DNA of 64,000 nt from Fulvivirga ulvae. Lineage in GTDB: Bacteria; Bacteroidota; Bacteroidia; Cytophagales; Cyclobacteriaceae. The stretch lies in NCBI RefSeq assembly GCF_021389975.1, contig NZ_CP089981.1, forward strand, positions 6,659,501 to 6,723,500. The letters run 5' to 3'. The notes below the pieces were generated by a model. It saw only the letters and a list, made by a program, of their open reading frames with translations. It was not told the origin of the DNA and made no database searches. Shown here in pieces: positions 45,330 to 53,514 of the stretch (position 1 is its first letter; every line of letters starts with the position of its first letter). Both the position numbers and the translations under genes were made by a program.

Positions 45330-46271
45330 TCAACCTTCGCTAAAGCTTCGGTCGACAAGGTGGGTGTAGACTTGGGTGCTTTCTAAGGATTGGTGTCCTA
45401 AGAACTGGCTTACTTTTTCTATGGTCATGCCTTGGTAAAGCAGGTGGGTGGCGATACTGTGCCGCAACAGGTGCAGGTGCAGGGGCTTTTGTTGCAGTAT
45501 GGGGCAGTCGGTATGTTTTTGCATGTATTTCAGGCGGGTGTTGAGGGTGTTGCCGTTGGCTCTGTCTCCTCTCCTGCTGATGAAGAAGGCTTCTTCATGG
45601 GTTTTGTTGGGATTGAGCAGTTGGGGGCGGGCATCGTAGCGGTAGTGTTCGAGGTATTTGCCGGTGGTTCTGCTGAAGGGTACGAGGCGGGATTTGCCGC
45701 CTTTGGCTTGGCGTACGTGTAGCAGGCGGTTATCGAAGTGGATGTCGGTATGGTTGAGGTTGACGCCTTCGTTTCTTCGAAGGCCACAGTCGTAGTATAC
45801 GGCGAGCAGGGCTCTGTCGCGGGAGGCGAGTTCGGGATATTGGTCTTCGTAGGTGGTGGTGGCCTGATAGAGTTGTTTGATCTGTCCGGTGGTTAGTGGG
45901 GTGATGGGTTGCGGGTTGGGGCTTTCCAATGGTATGCCGGTTGGGGGCAGCAGGATGCGGCCTTGTTTGCGCAGGTAGTCTAAGAGTTTTTCTATGGCGC
46001 TCAGGTGTTGGTTGAGGTAGTTGTTAGACAGGCCGCCGCCTAAGCGCTGGTTGGCTCTTTGGGACAGGTGGCGGTAGTAGGTTTTGATAATGGGAATGTC
46101 GATCTGGTTGATGTGGGTATGGTTGTGGGTTTCGAGGTAGTGTAAAAATTCTCTTACGTGGATGGGGAAGGCTTGTACGGTGGATGGGGCGTAGCCGAGG
46201 ATGTCGAGCCACTCGGCAAAGCTTTGTTCTAAGAAGCGGTAGGCGGTGGTTTTAAGGGTAAGTTTTTTCAT
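45330..46271 (-). CDS. Tyrosine recombinase, canonical
   Basis: This 313-residue protein is a complete XerC/D-like tyrosine recombinase. Core-binding domain at 1-120; catalytic residues Arg165 (CGLRRNEG), Lys190 (QAKGGKSR), His267 and Arg270 (HLHLLRHSIATHLL), His293 (LGHQSLEST) and nucleophile Tyr302 (VYTH). It catalyses strand exchange at paired sites. It lies 53 bases downstream of the ATPase gene and 17 bases upstream of the divergent recombinase, all on one strand, so the three form an operon. GC-rich codon use differs from the flanking AT-rich genes, which suggests transfer. Confidence 0.95.
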   Translation of the reverse strand: MKKLTLKTTAYRFLEQSFAEWLDILGYAPSTVQAFPIHVREFLHYLETHNHTHINQIDIPIIKTYYRHLSQRANQRLGGGLSNNYLNQHLSAIEKLLDYLRKQGRILLPPTGIPLESPNPQPITPLTTGQIKQLYQATTTYEDQYPELASRDRALLAVYYDCGLRRNEGVNLNHTDIHFDNRLLHVRQAKGGKSRLVPFSRTTGKYLEHYRYDARPQLLNPNKTHEEAFFISRRGDRANGNTLNTRLKYMQKHTDCPILQQKPLHLHLLRHSIATHLLYQGMTIEKVSQFLGHQSLESTQVYTHLVDRSFSEG

Positions 46272-46324
46272 TTGTTTTTTTGCTTCGGTTGATCTTTTCT
46301 GTTTGGCTGGTTCGCTTTAGGTAG

Positions 46325-47899
46325 TTAGCTGGTTTTCTTGGTTTTAGGTGAGCCATTGCGGCGGTGGCTCACGGGTGGTTTACTGGCTTGCTTTGTCTTT
46401 TGGACGGTGAGTATTTCATCGAGTACGCGGTCTATGGTGGCTTTCAGGTTTTGGTATTCTTCGGGGTTGGTGATTTCGTAGGTGTAACCGGTGGCTTGTT
46501 TGCCTGATTTTATGGTGATCATGAAGTTGTCGAGGAGTTGGTTATGGTAGCGCCGCAGGGTGGTGCCTTTGATCCGCAGGTGGTTTCTGATCTCGCGGTT
46601 GGTGAAGGTGGTTTTGTTCTCTTGCCCGAGCCAGTATTTGAGGTGTTCGAAGTAGCTGCGACAGGCGCCACTCAGGGTGTCTGATTTTCTCAAAAGTACT
46701 TCTTTCATGAGGTGGTTGGCAGCTTCGATGTCTTCGAGGGTGGTGTTGATATAGACTTCTCCTGTCTGGCTGTCTGCTTCGGGCTCGCGCTGGTATTGGT
46801 GGTAGAAGGTAACGGCTTCTATAAAGGCTAAATAATGGGCGTTGGTTCTACGGGGTTTCAGTATCTCTTCGGGGATGTGCAGGGTTTCGGCGTAGGGGTT
46901 CCTGATTTGTACGGGTTGTAGTATGCGTTGGGTGTTTTTCAGGAGTTCTCTGATCTGGTGTTCTTCGGCATGGTCTATTTTTCCTGCGCTGTGTTTTCTT
47001 TGGTAGTTCATAATGTTTTGGTCCTGGGTTTTGCTTTCGTCGATGTGGATCAAAAAGGAGCGGTTGGCGTTGTCTTCGTAGAGGCTTTCTTTGGTGGTGC
47101 AACCGGCTACGCTTACGGGACCTTCTACTTTCAGGGTCACGGTTTTGGTTTCGCCTCTGGTGTTTTTTACAACTATGGTTTTGGTGATATGTTTTTTGGA
47201 TTGGATCTCTCTTAAGGGGTAGAGTACATCTTCGGCACCGTCTAGGTCTTCGATCAGGATGAGTTTGTTTTTGAGTTCGTGCTGACCGAAGTAGTAGAAA
47301 GCGTTGCCGCTTAGGGTGGTGATTTCGAGTTTATCTTCTTCGGGGATCAGGGCGCTTACTTTTTCCTGTAGGTGGGTTTTGCCTATGCCGGAGCTGCCCA
47401 GGCTGATGACGTGCAGGGGGTTGTCTCTTTTGCGGCTGGTAAAGATGAGGTACATCAACAGGCGGTTGGTGTCTTCGCCAATAACTCCGGCTTTGCCAAT
47501 GTCTTCCTGGGTGCGTTGCATCAGGTTGGGGGCACTCAGGTATTGTCTGGCTTTTTTGATTTCTTCCGGACTCAGGTATTTGCGTTTGTCTTCTATTCGG
47601 TTTTGTTTTTCAATGGCTTCCATCCGGTAGTCTTCCAACGCTTCGGTGAGTTCGCTCAGGGCTTCGGCTATGAGGCTGCTGCCGATCTCCAGACGTTCGG
47701 CTATTCTCCGCACGAGTTTTTCTACTTGCAGGTTGTTGTACAGATCGAGGTTATGGCGCAGGGCTGGTTTTTCTTCTACACTTATTTTCAGGGTGGCTCG
47801 CATCCGGTCAAGGCCTTCGAGTTTGATGCCGCCGAGGATGGTGATTGTCAAAGGTGGGTAGCTGTAGGTGAGGTGTTCTGGATTGGCTACGCAAAGCAT
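46325..47899 (-). CDS. P-loop ATPase of a Bacteroidota mobile element
   Basis: This 524-residue protein has Walker A GSSGIGKT at 168-175 and Walker B LILIEDLD at 213-220, between ITTLSGNAFYYF and REIQSKKHITKT. A Cys-containing VAGCTTKESLYEDNANRSF follows, then a winged-helix-like segment (FTNREIRNHLRIKGTTLRRYH). I recall similar ATPase regions at the C-terminus of larger CHC2/Toprim primase-like proteins in Bacteroidota. This copy begins inside that linker (PEHLTYSYPPLTITILGG) and lacks the primase part. It heads an operon with two tyrosine recombinases. A motor or assembly role in transposition is inferred. The start is ATG at 47899, directly beside the operator-like repeats. Confidence 0.75.
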   Translation of the reverse strand: MLCVANPEHLTYSYPPLTITILGGIKLEGLDRMRATLKISVEEKPALRHNLDLYNNLQVEKLVRRIAERLEIGSSLIAEALSELTEALEDYRMEAIEKQNRIEDKRKYLSPEEIKKARQYLSAPNLMQRTQEDIGKAGVIGEDTNRLLMYLIFTSRKRDNPLHVISLGSSGIGKTHLQEKVSALIPEEDKLEITTLSGNAFYYFGQHELKNKLILIEDLDGAEDVLYPLREIQSKKHITKTIVVKNTRGETKTVTLKVEGPVSVAGCTTKESLYEDNANRSFLIHIDESKTQDQNIMNYQRKHSAGKIDHAEEHQIRELLKNTQRILQPVQIRNPYAETLHIPEEILKPRRTNAHYLAFIEAVTFYHQYQREPEADSQTGEVYINTTLEDIEAANHLMKEVLLRKSDTLSGACRSYFEHLKYWLGQENKTTFTNREIRNHLRIKGTTLRRYHNQLLDNFMITIKSGKQATGYTYEITNPEEYQNLKATIDRVLDEILTVQKTKQASKPPVSHRRNGSPKTKKTS

Positions 47900-47903
47900 A
47901 AAA

Positions 47904-47940
47904 TTCTTTATTTAAGATTTTAAGTTCTTTATTTAAGAAC
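47904..47940. promoter_or_regulatory. Tandem operator-like repeats, 21-base period
   Basis: TTCTTTATTTAAGA occurs at 47904-47917 and again at 47925-47938, exactly 21 bases apart. The second is palindromic (GTTCTT-TATTT-AAGAAC, 47924-47940). They start 5 bases before the ATPase start codon, so a bound protein would block transcription or translation initiation. A weaker relative, TTCTTTATATTTA, lies at 48005-48017 before the XRE gene. The divergent XRE protein is the obvious candidate to bind. Confidence 0.6.
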
Positions 47941-48039
47941 AATAATAAAGCAAGAAAGAATTAAAAGCAAACAATTCACCTTATATCAAGATCAAATAAA
48001 CTTATTCTTTATATTTATGGCCTTAAAAACAGAATTGTT

Positions 48040-48255
48040 ATGACCAAACTAGGAGAGTATCTCGATAAAAAGTCTGTAAATAAGGCTGAGATAGCTAGAA
48101 GAACAGGACTTAATAAAACGCGAATAACCGAGCTAACAACTTTGGAAAGGGCAAAACTACGAGCTGATGAACTTTACCTGATTGCTCTGGCCATCGATGT
48201 TAATCCTTGTGACATATTAAATGAGGTATGTGGCCATTTAAAACTTAAGCAATAA
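48040..48255 (+). CDS. XRE-family helix-turn-helix regulator
   Basis: This 71-residue protein is a minimal Cro/cI-type domain: LGEYLDKKSVNKAEIARRTG, then LNKTRITELTTLERAKLRAD with the recognition helix, and LYLIALAIDVNPCDIL. It is divergent from the ATPase operon, with 140 bases between them that hold tandem operator-like repeats. It probably represses the recombinase operon and itself. The small size and context are typical of mobile element control genes. Confidence 0.85.
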   Translation: MTKLGEYLDKKSVNKAEIARRTGLNKTRITELTTLERAKLRADELYLIALAIDVNPCDILNEVCGHLKLKQ

Positions 48256-48787
48256 CATTTATCGACTTATTTTTTACACTTCAATATATAATTTACTAAT
48301 CAGTTAAATATATTCCGATATATAAGAACTGTGAGTGAATATTAAGATATTTCTTTTTAAAAATAAAAATGTGCCAATTTGACAAATCATCTACCAAACT
48401 ATCCCGTTCCAAATTGACCACTACTTAACCGCAGATTAAAGTTCGCTCATTATTTTCTTGTAAATTTTTCTTCCTAACTTATTTATCACATATCTAGTAA
48501 ATATATCAGAACAAAGACAAGACTTATTCTTTTTATTACCACTTATGATTTAAGAAGAAGCACTCCTTACGAAAGAAAAAATCAACCCTTTTTTTCGAGG
48601 ATGCTTTACTCAGAGATTTTAATGCGAAACAGGCTTACACTTCTTAAAAGCAAAAAGCCCGGGATCAAATCCCAGGCTTAGATATTTCTCTAGTTTTCAA
48701 ATACTCTGCTATAAAGGCCACACCATGCGGACGCCTACCCATTATAGATCTAAGGATCGCAACCTTAGACCAGATAGAGATCACAAC
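48256..48787. other. Intergenic region ending in a diverged repeat
   Basis: The first 330 bases are AT-rich with no gene visible. From about 48590 to 48787 there is a diverged inter-cassette repeat, including AAAAAGCCCGGGATCAAAT, GATATTTCTCTAGTTTT and the inverted repeat GATCTAAGG...CCTTAGACC. The RHS cassette train therefore resumes right here, placing the island border between about 48260 and 48590. Confidence 0.65.
48655..48679 (-). terminator. Terminator-like hairpin after lipoprotein gene
   Basis: AAGCCCGGGA pairs with TCCCAGGCTT with one mismatch. It lies about 110 bases downstream of the lipoprotein gene at 48788 on the minus strand, followed by TTTTGCTTTT. Confidence 0.65.
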
Positions 48788-49642
48788 TCAATAGTCAGGA
48801 AGATCTCTTTTCGAAACATAATCATGAGCACCAGCCCATATCCAAAATGGTAAAGCATAATTTTGTTTCTTTACATCAGGATAAACACGTACTGCAAAAG
48901 TTCTTTTATTCAGTAGCTTCTGATAGTCATCTATACAAGTTTCATAACTTACTTGTAAATCCAAATTCAATTCTGGTATATTAAAAACATGTAAAATTTC
49001 GTATTGAACTACAAAGTCTTTAGCATAATGAAATTCAGACCCCATAACAATTTGCCCTTTTGATATTCTTATCATCTTTTCAGGGTAGAGTTTATCATCA
49101 AGATAGAGAATAGCCGATATTTCATCCATTTCTCCTATCGGGAAATTTCCAGAAAAATTTGCTTTCCCATCAGGATTATATGAGAATTGGGATAAGGTAT
49201 TAATAAAGTAGTTTTTTTCATTTTGCTTAATATGAAGAAAGAAACCAGCATTAAAGTGTCCTTCGTCCTTTCTGTCGTAATCCCTCCAAAATCCCTCGTA
49301 GCCAAATACAATAAAGCTATCAGATTGATATACCGGCATACGAAAATTAGTGAGTATCAACTCTTTTTCATAATGATTTATCTCCACTATTTCATCATTG
49401 GAATCATAGCCGACTCTATAGTAATCATCGTAATTTATTTCCCCGCTAATTGGCTCAAATTTGTTAAAGTCAAAACCTTTAAAGTCTCTGTAATCAGACA
49501 CGTTATATGAATAATCAATCCCTTTCAAAAACTGATATACATTCCTAAGATTTGTGTTACAAGTATTCATTTTTTGTCCATTAGTACATGTTGTTAAGCT
49601 AAGGAAAAACACTATAAGCAAACTGTTTTTTATATTCATCAT
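48788..49642 (-). CDS. Lipoprotein, putative immunity to the caspase-like tip
   Basis: The signal peptide NSLLIVFFLSLTTC has a lipobox, so the protein (about 284 residues) is likely lipid-anchored. An ATG at 49642 overlaps the tip stop codon (TAATG), a better start than the upstream 49651. Another ATG follows at 49639. The body is rich in Tyr, Phe and Asp (SGEINYDDYYRVGYDSNDE, FGYEGFWRDYDRKDE), with a C-terminal aromatic segment (ALPFWIWAGAHDYV). No family is recognised. The overlap with the tip gene and the lipid anchor support an immunity role against a periplasm-acting toxin. Confidence 0.7.
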   Translation of the reverse strand: MMNIKNSLLIVFFLSLTTCTNGQKMNTCNTNLRNVYQFLKGIDYSYNVSDYRDFKGFDFNKFEPISGEINYDDYYRVGYDSNDEIVEINHYEKELILTNFRMPVYQSDSFIVFGYEGFWRDYDRKDEGHFNAGFFLHIKQNEKNYFINTLSQFSYNPDGKANFSGNFPIGEMDEISAILYLDDKLYPEKMIRISKGQIVMGSEFHYAKDFVVQYEILHVFNIPELNLDLQVSYETCIDDYQKLLNKRTFAVRVYPDVKKQNYALPFWIWAGAHDYVSKRDLPDY

Positions 49643-50820
49643 TAAAACCATGGTATTGGGGTAATGCTACCGTTTTTATTTATTCTCATATTCATATAAC
49701 TATTTTGCGTAGAGCCGGATATATGAAGCCATCCTCGACTATGTTTTTCTTCTAGGGTTAGATTCTTTCCAATCGGAACTTTAGGATATTTTTTCCCACT
49801 TTTACTCTTAACCTCATATAACAAAGACTTATCCTGATTCATATAAATATTGATAAGTCCACCCCGGTCAGTATTTAAATATTTATTCGCCATATAAATT
49901 GTATTTTGCCCTGCTTCACACGCATTAAAGACTAGGTTACCACCTGAAGAAACATTATCCGTAATATCCTTTAACAATCGAGCATTGAATGAATCCGTTG
50001 CCATGTCACTTACAGTGACATCACTACCCTCTGTTAAACCCATCCTAATACCATGCGTCCCTGCATGTGCAATAATCACAAGATTATTTATGCTTTTTTT
50101 CTTCGCATAATCTGAAACATATTTTTTGGCCTGATGCATATTGGATATAGATCTAGCATTCCAGCCAGAACCAACTAAATTGTTTCCATATGGCGCATTT
50201 TCATGCACAAACAAAATTAAATTACCTGTCAGTTTTTCTTCCTGAACATCTGAATCTCCCCAATGATTTGTCCATTTACCTACCACCAATTCCGTTCCTA
50301 GAGTTACTGATCCGCCACCAGATGATGTGCCGGAATACATATCATAACCTAGAACAACCGATTTAACATGCTCTTTTAAAAACCTCTTCATGCTAACCTC
50401 TGAGGCAAAACTATTCAAACTCGACATCGAATAATCAGCCCCTCTAGCATACCCAGATGTCCTATTAGCGGATGACATACCATACCCCGCACCAAAATTA
50501 TTACCATAACCATAGTAATTATTAGCCCCTATGCCATCATTCTCTATAAAGCTACGGTTTTCTGCCATTACACCATTCGCCCACGCTTGCATGTCAGCCC
50601 AAGCATCATCCCCCATTGGATCATTATACGATACAGGGTCATTAAAACAATAATTATATGGCGTTACAGAAGGATATTTATTAACCATAATATCCACGGC
50701 GGTAAACCTGCCAATGGCAGCATCATACTGTCGATAGAAGGTCTCATAGTTCCCGTCTCTTGGTTCAACTCGATTCCGGCATTGTAGAGAAAGATGTATT
50801 GACAAATTATAGAAATACAC
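49642..50820 (-). CDS. RHS tip cassette, caspase-like (H/C dyad) toxin candidate
   Basis: Residues 22-60 are a short piece of RHS core (NYETFYRQYDAAIGRF, AVDIM, NDPVSYNDP). The tip contains LVIIAHAGTHGIRMG (248-261) and, about 45 residues later, NLVFNACEAGQ (295-305). A hydrophobic strand ending in HG, then a strand ending in ACxxG, is the pattern of clan CD cysteine peptidases, giving His256 and Cys301 as the candidate dyad. In this copy one G is missing near 50757 (GACGGGAAC instead of GACGGGGAAC), so the first core residues FLYNAGIELNQE are out of frame with the rest, and the listed start is a GTG within the repeat. The cassette is probably silent. Confidence 0.65.
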   Translation of the reverse strand: MYFYNLSIHLSLQCRNRVEPRDGNYETFYRQYDAAIGRFTAVDIMVNKYPSVTPYNYCFNDPVSYNDPMGDDAWADMQAWANGVMAENRSFIENDGIGANNYYGYGNNFGAGYGMSSANRTSGYARGADYSMSSLNSFASEVSMKRFLKEHVKSVVLGYDMYSGTSSGGGSVTLGTELVVGKWTNHWGDSDVQEEKLTGNLILFVHENAPYGNNLVGSGWNARSISNMHQAKKYVSDYAKKKSINNLVIIAHAGTHGIRMGLTEGSDVTVSDMATDSFNARLLKDITDNVSSGGNLVFNACEAGQNTIYMANKYLNTDRGGLINIYMNQDKSLLYEVKSKSGKKYPKVPIGKNLTLEEKHSRGWLHISGSTQNSYMNMRINKNGSITPIPWF

Positions 50821-51201
50821 CTTATAAGTCTACGAACCTTTTTAATGCAAAAGACTTGCAGCGTACATCACAAAGAACGTTTTGTGCTTTTAAGCACCTG
50901 CGAATATAGTTTTATTTTTCTCAGATGAAAAGAAATCCTTTCCTCTTCAAAAAGGTAGGCAACAGCAACTTGCACAATAAAAAAGCCCGGGAATAACCCA
51001 GACTTTGATATTTCTCTAGTTCCGAATCCTCTGCTATAAAACCAAACCGGGCGGACGCCCTTTTTCATTATTGGCTGCAGGATTGCTGTACTAAACTTAC
51101 TACCAGCTAAAGTTCGAAAGCTTTCCCGTAAAACAATGAAAGACATAAGTGAGACACTTGCGCCAGTTTCATCGTTTTATAGCCTTGGACCAGATGGGGG
51201 C
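50771..51201. repeat. Inter-cassette repeat, full copy D
   Basis: It runs from the core end (GGCATTGTAGAGAAAG) to ACCAGATGGGGGC, nearly identical to copies A to C. With the following block it covers the gene-free stretch upstream of the caspase-like tip. Confidence 0.9.
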
Positions 51202-51402
51202 ATGTTTTTAAAGTTTTAGACGCCTTGTTAAGAGACTACAAAACTCAACGTGCTTACTCCTCCTAAAACAAAAAGCCCGGGAACAACTCCCAGGCTTTGA
51301 TATTTCTCTAGTTTCAATTCTCTACAATAAATCCACACCGGGCGGACGCCCTTCTTCATTATTGGTCTAAGGATCGCTATGCTAAACCTTAGACCAGGTA
51401 GA
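51202..51402. repeat. Repeat variant with hairpin and inverted repeat
   Basis: The first 100 bases match 34986-35085, including the CCCGGGAACAACTCCCAGG hairpin at 51272-51298. At 51364-51395 a 9-base perfect inverted repeat, GGTCTAAGG...CCTTAGACC, is added. A related pair lies at about 48747-48770. These may be folded recombination sites or just the base of a terminator family. Confidence 0.8.
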
Positions 51403-51537
51403 TTATCTACCTGGTGGGAAATTTTTCAACAATCCATATTCAAATTTTAAATATAAGAGGAATAAAGCCAGCAAAATTGCGATCACTAGTACAACAACTC
51501 TTTCCTTAAGTGGTAGTTTAGGGAACCTCCAAGACAT
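51403..51537 (-). CDS. 44-residue single-pass membrane protein, copy 2
   Basis: Starts MSWRFPKLPLKERVVV, with a membrane span and KFEYGLLKNFPPGR, and is the same length as the copy at 31148-31282. Differences between the copies are largely conservative (Arg/Lys, Ile/Val, Leu/Phe). It lies 41 bases downstream of the CPBP protease gene on the same strand, so it may be the third gene of that cassette. Function unknown. Confidence 0.6.
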   Translation of the reverse strand: MSWRFPKLPLKERVVVLVIAILLALFLLYLKFEYGLLKNFPPGR

Positions 51538-51578
51538 AACATTATGATATTTTTGAAAATTTGATCTCACTGCGAGTT

Positions 51579-52238
51579 CTAATTAACTATCGTATAGTAA
51601 AAATATTTGAATAAATAATTTGAAAAATTAAACCCAAAATGCATTAAAATACACACGTAAATATTTTTCGTTTTGAAGTATAACAAACATGCCCCTACAC
51701 TTAAAAGGAAAATGGTAACAACCTCTGAAACATCATCACTCCCTAGGTGCCCTATCCAGAAAAATAATGAGGACAGCAAAACAGATTTGACCACAGAAAA
51801 CCTGTCAGTAAAAGACTGAAATATCAAGCCTCTGAATATTAACTCTTCAAAAATTGGACTAACAATTAAAATCGATATTATATAAGTTTTTAGACCTGGA
51901 GTTATCATGGATTGTCCTCTTATATAAGAGATTAAATTATACTCATCTGTATTAAATACCATTTCAACAAATTCAATTATCTCTCCGAAAAGATAAAAAG
52001 AAATCCCAAGCATTAAACCACCTAAATAAGGCAACCAAGAAACCTCATTGGTATTAACTTTTAAATTGCTTCTTTTTTTAAGAAACAGGAAAACTGATAA
52101 GTATATAAGTATATCAAATAGAAAAGATAGTGGACTACTATAATAACGGCCAAAGCCTAAAGCCACACCAACTTTAAGGAGTATTATTACTAACACCGCC
52201 AAAAAGGATTCGAAAATTGATATTCTCCTGCTCATCAC
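51579..52238 (-). CDS. CPBP family intramembrane metalloprotease, putative immunity
   Basis: This 219-residue membrane protein has about six membrane segments and the CPBP (Abi) signature: EELIFRG with Glu131, Glu132 and Arg136, GHLG with His164, and MHFGFNFSN with His200 and Asn204. Family members are membrane-embedded zinc proteases. Several protect producers from their own bacteriocins. It starts directly after the stop of the RHS tip (stop at 52239), the place of the immunity gene in every other cassette here. A protease as RHS immunity would be unusual, but a second role is possible. Confidence 0.8.
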   Translation of the reverse strand: MMSRRISIFESFLAVLVIILLKVGVALGFGRYYSSPLSFLFDILIYLSVFLFLKKRSNLKVNTNEVSWLPYLGGLMLGISFYLFGEIIEFVEMVFNTDEYNLISYIRGQSMITPGLKTYIISILIVSPIFEELIFRGLIFQSFTDRFSVVKSVLLSSLFFWIGHLGSDDVSEVVTIFLLSVGACLLYFKTKNIYVCILMHFGFNFSNYLFKYFYYTIVN

Positions 52239-53183
52239 TTAATGATATCCTTCAGGAGTCACAATAGGAACGCCAGGAACAAAAGGATCATATGGAGGGT
52301 ATCCTCTAATTGCCCTAATTAAGTTAACAATATTAATACCGATATTAGCCATACGTTCCTTATCAGCATCTGAAACAGTATCCCACCACGAATCCACTGT
52401 ATCAACAAATAATACAGGCTCAAATTCCCCTGTCTCATAATTTAGTCCCATGATTAATATATCCTTTTGCCCTGAGACCCACAGACCCGCTCTTCCATTT
52501 GAAGGAAATCTTATATCCGATCCGGGAAATTTATTCTTAAATGTCCTTTCTGCATAATCGCTAGGATTGCCTTTATCATCAACAAATCGATTCTGAGTTG
52601 AATACATAGCGATATGCAAAGCCATCCCATCATCAGACGCATTTCTAATTTTATTTATTTGATATGGGCTGTAAACATAAATTCGGTTTGGATCCGTCCC
52701 TCCATTCTGATCACCCTCACCTAAATCATAGATGTATTCAGTATCAATATAATTCTCCTCGGTGGCAATACCATTTGTGTAATAATCAATAATTCTAGGA
52801 TCAATTGTAGCACCATACATCTGCGCATACTCCTGATGTGCATCTGCATAACCAGCCTGCGCCCAGCCCAGCACATCGTTTCTGTAGGCCATTCTCGCAT
52901 TGAACTGCTGAGCAAAAGACTCTCCATGAGAGAATCCGCTAAACCCATCATTGGCGGGACTGGTGCTTTTATGCCCCATCCTGTCCTTCATTTCATCGTA
53001 TATGGAACCACCCCTTCCATAATCACCTAAAGGATCATTGAAGTAAACAGGATCATTGTTGGCATATTGGTAAGGCGTCTGATTGCTAAAGCTGCTAGCC
53101 ATAATATCCACGGCCGTAAACCTGCCAATAGCGGCATCATACTGACGATGGAAGGTCTCATAGTTCCCCGTCTCTTGATTCAA
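52239..53183 (-). CDS. RHS tip cassette, intact, unknown tip
   Basis: Residues 1-163 are the standard core end (NQETGNYETFHRQYDAAIGRF, GGSIYDEMKDRMGHK, YDLGEGDQNGG). The tip of about 150 residues includes IYVYSPYQINKIRNASDDG, YAERTFKNKFPGSDIRF, GLWVSGQKDILIMGLNYETG and ends RGYPPYDPFVPGVPI and TPEGYH. I do not recognise it. The frame is intact through FLYNAGIEL at the repeat border, so it could replace the main tip by homologous recombination. It lacks an ATG at the start of its core; the first codon is TTG (Leu in the core). The downstream CPBP gene is its presumed immunity. Confidence 0.7.
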   Translation of the reverse strand: MNQETGNYETFHRQYDAAIGRFTAVDIMASSFSNQTPYQYANNDPVYFNDPLGDYGRGGSIYDEMKDRMGHKSTSPANDGFSGFSHGESFAQQFNARMAYRNDVLGWAQAGYADAHQEYAQMYGATIDPRIIDYYTNGIATEENYIDTEYIYDLGEGDQNGGTDPNRIYVYSPYQINKIRNASDDGMALHIAMYSTQNRFVDDKGNPSDYAERTFKNKFPGSDIRFPSNGRAGLWVSGQKDILIMGLNYETGEFEPVLFVDTVDSWWDTVSDADKERMANIGINIVNLIRAIRGYPPYDPFVPGVPIVTPEGYH

Positions 53184-53415
53184 CTCGATTCCGGCATTGT
53201 AGAGAAAGATGTATTAACAAATTATAGAAATACACCTTATAAGTCTACGAACCTTTTTAATGCAAAAGACTTGCAGCGTACATCACAAAGAACGTTTTGT
53301 GCTTTTAAGCACCTGCGAATATAGTTTTATTTTTCTCAGATGAAAAGAAATCCTTTCCTCTTCAAAAAGGTAGGCAACAGCAACTTGCACAATAAAAAAG
53401 CCCTGGAATAACCCA
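53184..53415. repeat. Inter-cassette repeat, copy E, core-proximal half
   Basis: This is the half of the repeat that adjoins the core, ending with AAAAAAGCCCTGGAATAACC. From there it switches to the variant end seen at 31447-31540 (TCTTCTTTTCATTTCTTGC). The remaining bases to 53514 are a diverged tail with no gene. Confidence 0.85.
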
Positions 53416-53514
53416 GGCTCTTCTTTTCATTTCTTGCTTTTTACAGTCACCAGCTACAAGCTGGCGCCAGCTTAGACGGACGCCCTTTCCTATTATTGGT
53501 CGTATAGGATGCCG

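Noticed and set aside
44779..45722. Long plus-strand frames opposite the recombinases
   Set aside because: GC-rich antisense shadows of well-supported genes with complete catalytic motifs on the minus strand.
47304..47923. Plus-strand frames of 108-183 codons opposite the ATPase
   Set aside because: Antisense shadows. The minus strand has Walker A and B motifs in order.
34550..53480. CRISPR array in the repeat-rich RHS region
   Set aside because: Repeats are hundreds of bases long with gene-sized spacers, and there are no 25-40-base regular units or cas genes.
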